A DNA stretch of 64,000 nucleotides from Thioalkalivibrio sp. ALJ21 (GTDB taxonomy: Bacteria > Pseudomonadota > Gammaproteobacteria > Ectothiorhodospirales > Ectothiorhodospiraceae), in NCBI RefSeq assembly GCF_000378605.1, contig NZ_KB905155.1, positions 434,001 to 498,000 on the forward strand, given 5' to 3'. A model generated the notes under the pieces. That model was not told the DNA's origin. It ran no database searches and was given only the letters and a program-made list of their open reading frames with translations. Positions 62,891-64,000 of the stretch are shown here, piece after piece. The number at the start of each line of letters is the position of its first letter. The stretch's first letter is position 1. Made by a program: the position numbers and the translations under genes.

Positions 62891-64000
62891 TCAGGCGTGG
62901 TCCAGCTGGTTTCGGACGATGGCACCGCCCTTCATGATCAGGTGCAGGTGGTCGGCGGGCGCATCCAGCCAGTCCAGGCCGGCAGCCGGGTCGGCATCGA
63001 CCACGAGTAGGTCGGCCAGGGCTCCTTCGGCGATGACGCCGAGGCGGCCGGGGTAGGGGGCGCGGCCGCCGGACAGGGCGAGCAGTTGGCCGGCCGCGCC
63101 GGTGGCCATGTGCAGGGCCTCCAGCGGGGACATGAAGCGAGTCAGCTTGGCCAGCTGGCGGCCCTGGCTGGCGGCGCCCTCGGGGCTGAACAGGATGTCG
63201 GTCCCGAAGGCCATGGGCACGCCGTACTGGCGGCCCAGTTCGAAGGCGCGCTCGGTGCCCGCGCTCACCTGGAGCTGCTTGGCCCGGGAGACGGGGTCCG
63301 TTTTCGGGTTGGCGTCCTCGTCGTCCAGGAAGGGCTGGATGCTCCACCACACGTTGGCGTCCGCCATCATGCGCACCGTGTCCTCGTCGGCCAGCTGGCC
63401 GTGCTCGATGGAGCGAACCCCGGCGCGGATCGCGCGCTGGATGCCCTGCGGCGTGTAGACATGGGCGCATACGTAGGTGCCCCAGTCAGCAGCGGCGCGC
63501 ACGGCGGCACGCATCTCCTCTTCCAGGTACTGGGCGGTATCCAGTGGGTCGTACAGGCTGGAGACGCCGCCCCCGGCCATGATCTTGATCTGGCTGGCGC
63601 CTTGCATCAGCTGTTCCCGGGTGCGCCGCAGCACCTCGTCCACGCCGTCCGCAATCGCGGCGACGCCGCTGCTCTCGATGTAATTCGGCGGGGTGCTCGG
63701 CATACGTGGCAACTCGTGGCGCTGGCGAAAATCGCCGTGCCCGGAGGTCTGGGAGATCATCGCGCCGCAGGGGAAGATGCGCGGGCCGGCCACCGCGCCG
63801 CGGTCGATGGCCATCTTCAGGCCGAAGGCCGGGCCGCCGAGATCGCGCACGGTGGTGAAGCCGCGCATCAGGGTCGCGCCGGCCTCGCGCCCGGCCATCA
63901 GGTGCAGGAAGCCGATGTCCGCGGTCATGGCGGTCATCTGGCTGACCCCGACCAGCGTGCTGTGCCAGTGGGCGTCGATCAGGCCGGGGATGACCGCGCG
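62891..64000 (-). CDS. Amidohydrolase (imidazolonepropionase-like), 5' end beyond window
   Basis: At least 370 residues; the frame runs to the window edge with RAVIPGLIDAHWHSTLVGVS, where the first metal-binding HxH lies in DAHWH. Other landmarks: GFTTVRDLGGPAFGL, GPRIFPCGAMISQTSGHGD, IKIMAGGGVSSLYDP with the carbamylated-Lys position, VCAHVYTPQGIQRAI, SIEHGQLADE, FGTDILFSPEG, and GRLGVIAEGALADLLVVDAD. This is the metal-dependent amidohydrolase superfamily (prolidase/imidazolonepropionase-like group). Substrate unknown. No signal peptide can be judged because the start is missing. Confidence 0.9.
   Translation of the reverse strand, partial: RAVIPGLIDAHWHSTLVGVSQMTAMTADIGFLHLMAGREAGATLMRGFTTVRDLGGPAFGLKMAIDRGAVAGPRIFPCGAMISQTSGHGDFRQRHELPRMPSTPPNYIESSGVAAIADGVDEVLRRTREQLMQGASQIKIMAGGGVSSLYDPLDTAQYLEEEMRAAVRAAADWGTYVCAHVYTPQGIQRAIRAGVRSIEHGQLADEDTVRMMADANVWWSIQPFLDDEDANPKTDPVSRAKQLQVSAGTERAFELGRQYGVPMAFGTDILFSPEGAASQGRQLAKLTRFMSPLEALHMATGAAGQLLALSGGRAPYPGRLGVIAEGALADLLVVDADPAAGLDWLDAPADHLHLIMKGGAIVRNQLDHA

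Overview
The window looks like a chromosomal segment of a high-GC gammaproteobacterium. The grounds are a class Ia ribonucleotide reductase pair with NrdR and DnaA sites, a divergent metE/metR pair, the L/F-transferase gene aat, a DbpA-type RNA helicase, an exported DsrE-like protein, and Pseudomonas-style REP sequences together with REP-associated (RAYT) transposases. A sulfur-oxidising Ectothiorhodospiraceae (Thioalkalivibrio-like) host would fit. That placement is inference; no 16S or other decisive marker is present.

Layout. 1-3.2 kb is an insertion-sequence graveyard (IS3, IS30 and IS1595 remnants plus one full-length IS3 OrfB) around a small exported DsrE-like gene. 3.2-6.7 kb holds metE and metR, divergent, with a palindromic operator candidate and a clear metE terminator. 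7-14.4 kb is an accessory block: a phospholipase D-helicase fusion, a SprT-like metallopeptidase (plus a decayed second copy of its 5' end on the other side of the helicase), a YjjJ-type HipA kinase, and a class II Fic protein behind a striking inverted-repeat array. 14.4-20.6 kb carries three minus-strand genes: a 1590-residue protein with two complete tyrosine-recombinase catalytic sets, followed by two small paralogous unknown genes. 21-26 kb has an orphan Phd antitoxin, a SRAP/YedK protein, three MbcA/ParS-type antitoxin-domain genes with no RES toxin, and three genes of unknown function.

26.2-38.5 kb is a type I restriction-modification operon (hsdM, hsdS, a GmrSD-like DUF262 gene, hsdR, a YgjP-like metallopeptidase). 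An AT-richer higB-higA-KTSC cassette, followed by a RAYT-leader remnant, is lodged between the DUF262 gene and hsdR. 38.7-41.5 kb is an integration module (HD-domain protein, tyrosine integrase, excisionase, divergent XRE regulator) that abuts tRNA-Arg(ACG) at 41.7 kb. This tRNA probably marks the island's attachment site.

41.8-55.9 kb is mostly core metabolism: an MBL-fold hydrolase, a TPMT-like methyltransferase, an LHPP-like HAD phosphatase, a DEAD-box helicase, glyoxalase I, a lipoprotein lytic transglycosylase, aat, a FemAB-like acyltransferase, thioredoxin reductase, nrdA and nrdB. 56-62.9 kb turns accessory again: an unknown HExxH protein, membrane and exported hypothetical genes, and a mosaic of two RAYT families whose leader sequences recur and interrupt neighbours (a DUF2442 antitoxin and a GNAT gene survive only as 3' fragments). 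The window ends inside an amidohydrolase.

The most unusual item is the double tyrosine recombinase at 15.8-20.6 kb with its two paralogous partners. Next are the RAYT-leader mosaic with a shared 5' boundary and the inverted-repeat array in front of fic.
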